Positions 5,428-6,405 of a stretch of 6,405 bases of DNA are shown one piece after another. The DNA comes from Pseudomonadota bacterium (lineage in GTDB: Bacteria > Pseudomonadota > Alphaproteobacteria > Azospirillales > Azospirillaceae): positions 1-6,405 of the forward strand of contig JAEYOB010000391.1 of assembly GCA_023412175.1 (NCBI GenBank), in the 5' to 3' direction. The notes under the pieces were generated by a model that was not told the DNA's origin, ran no database searches, and saw only the letters and a program-made list of their open reading frames with translations. Position numbers and translations under genes: made by a program. The stretch's first letter is position 1. Each line of letters starts with the position of its first letter.

Positions 5428-6405
5428 CTATTCCGGTGCGCCGAACAGGTCGGGCTGGGCGTCGGTGCGCGGATCCACCAGTTCGGCGCAGCCAAGGCCG
5501 ATCAGGCGGTATTCCCTACCCCCTTCCCGTTCCAGCAGCTCGCAGCCGGCCGACCACAGCGCCTCGGCCGAGCGGGTCGGAGCGATGCGCTGCGAGCGGG
5601 TTAGCGTCTGGAAGTCCGACGTCTTCAGCTTCAGCACGACGTTGCGGCCGAGCAGGCCAGCCCTCTCCAGGCGCATCGCCACCTTCTCGGCGATCGGGCG
5701 CAGCTCGTGCTTGAGGATCTTCAGATCGCCGATGTCCCAGTCGAAGGTTTCCTCGGCGGAGATGCTCTTGCTGGGCGTCTCCGGCTCGACGCGGCGGCCG
5801 TCCTCGCCCAGCGCGAAGCGGTAAAGCCGGCGGCCCATGGCGCCATAGCGGCGCGCCAGCCAGATCTCCTCGCGCTGCGACAGATCGCCCACGGTGCGGA
5901 TGCCGTCGGCCCACAGCTTCTGCCGCAGCGCCGGCCCGACGCCCCAGAGGATCGCCACCGGCTTCGGCGCCAGGAAGTCCACCGCCTCCGCCCGGCCGAT
6001 CACCGAGAAGCCGCGCGGCTTGTCCAGGTCCGAGGCGATCTTCGCCAGCAGCTTGTTGTAGCTGAGCCCGATGGATGCGGTGATGCCCAGGTCGCGCTCG
6101 AAGCGGCGGACCAACTCGGCCAGCGCCTGGGCCGGGCTGATGCTCAGCCGCTCCTCGACGCCGGAGAGGTCGAGGAACGCCTCGTCGATGGAGAGCGGCT
6201 CGACCAGCGGGGTGAACGCCTCCATCAGCGCGCGGGCGCGGTGGCCGACCGCCTTGTACTTGGCCATGTCGGGCGGCAGCACCACCGCGTCGGGGCAGCG
6301 GTCCAGCGCCTCGCGGATCGGCATGGCCGAGCGCACCCCGGCCATGCGCGCCACGTAGCAGCAGGCCGCCCCCACGCCGCGGTGCTCGCCGCCGACGATC
6401 AACGG
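5428..6405 (-). CDS. dinB: DNA polymerase IV (DinB, Y-family), N-terminus beyond the right edge
   Basis: The visible 325 residues run from the window edge (PLIVGGEHRG) to a TAG at 5430-5428. Roughly the first 40-60 residues, including the first catalytic Asp and the steric-gate residue, are outside. The TTG at 6402 encodes Leu within PLIVGG and is not a start. The palm contains SIDEAFLDLSG (72-82) with the catalytic Asp-Glu pair, which separates it from inactive ImuB relatives. GLSYNKLLAKIASDLDKPRG (113-132) and the helix-hairpin-helix thumb ILWGVGPALRQKLWADGIRTVGDL (152-175) follow. The little finger runs from about 212 to 310. The end, QPDLFGAPE, includes QPDLF, which fits the QxxLF beta-clamp-binding motif. 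The enzyme carries out error-prone translesion DNA synthesis without proofreading. It converges with nnrS and has no evident functional tie to it. SOS control cannot be judged because the promoter is outside. Confidence 0.95.
   Translation of the reverse strand, partial: PLIVGGEHRGVGAACCYVARMAGVRSAMPIREALDRCPDAVVLPPDMAKYKAVGHRARALMEAFTPLVEPLSIDEAFLDLSGVEERLSISPAQALAELVRRFERDLGITASIGLSYNKLLAKIASDLDKPRGFSVIGRAEAVDFLAPKPVAILWGVGPALRQKLWADGIRTVGDLSQREEIWLARRYGAMGRRLYRFALGEDGRRVEPETPSKSISAEETFDWDIGDLKILKHELRPIAEKVAMRLERAGLLGRNVVLKLKTSDFQTLTRSQRIAPTRSAEALWSAGCELLEREGGREYRLIGLGCAELVDPRTDAQPDLFGAPE

Noticed and set aside
3447..5495. A 682-codon open frame on the minus strand opposite DUF2249 and nnrS
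   Set aside because: Its translation is low-complexity (rich in R, G, Q, H and A) with no recognisable domain. It lies antisense to two genes with clear family motifs and good ribosome sites. Long open antisense frames are normal in DNA of this GC content.
6400..6402. A TTG that could be read as the start of DinB
   Set aside because: It encodes Leu inside the conserved PLIVGG segment of Y-family polymerases. The reading frame continues through the window edge and the N-terminal catalytic segment must lie outside.

Overview
The window is high-GC DNA with dense genes, and the codon usage looks alike throughout. The gene families are typical of a free-living alphaproteobacterium that can respire nitrogen oxides: a 7TM-DISM sensor, an OmpR-type response regulator, an NnrR/Dnr-like Crp/Fnr regulator, DUF1858 and DUF2249 proteins, NnrS and DinB. 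An Azospirillum-like member of the Rhodospirillales would fit. That placement is inferred from gene content and style, not from a database match.

Layout. (1) Positions 1-1091, minus strand: the N-terminal 363 residues of a secreted-then-membrane 7TM-DISM sensor; its output domain lies beyond the left edge. (2) Positions 1092-1271: a divergent intergenic region with a plausible promoter and a phased AGGAT repeat. (3) Positions 1272-1997, plus strand: a complete OmpR/PhoB-type response regulator, probably working with the divergent sensor. (4) Positions 2026-3324, minus strand: a likely three-gene operon read leftwards, consisting of a Crp/Fnr regulator, a small CPGC redox-disulfide protein (DUF1858) and an unrecognised 66-residue protein. 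(5) Positions 3325-3491: a second divergent control region with an FNR/NnrR-type dyad (TTG-N8-CAA). (6) Positions 3492-5228, plus strand: a DUF2249 protein with a cysteine-rich tail, then nnrS, 18 bases apart. (7) Positions 5229-5427: an intergenic region with a strong hairpin terminator and a second, shorter dyad. (8) Positions 5428-6405, minus strand: most of a DNA polymerase IV (DinB) gene, with its N-terminus beyond the right edge.

The centre of interest is 2026-5228, which reads as a nitric-oxide or denitrification-linked accessory module. The regulator resembles NnrR/Dnr in its recognition helix and lacks the FNR iron-sulfur cysteines. The dyad lies at a good distance to drive DUF2249-nnrS. 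The DUF1858, DUF2249 and 66-residue proteins would be small accessory factors of unknown biochemistry. No nitrite, nitric-oxide or nitrous-oxide reductase structural gene is visible, so the link to denitrification rests on NnrS and the regulator type. I saw no tRNA, rRNA, CRISPR array, insertion sequence or phage gene.
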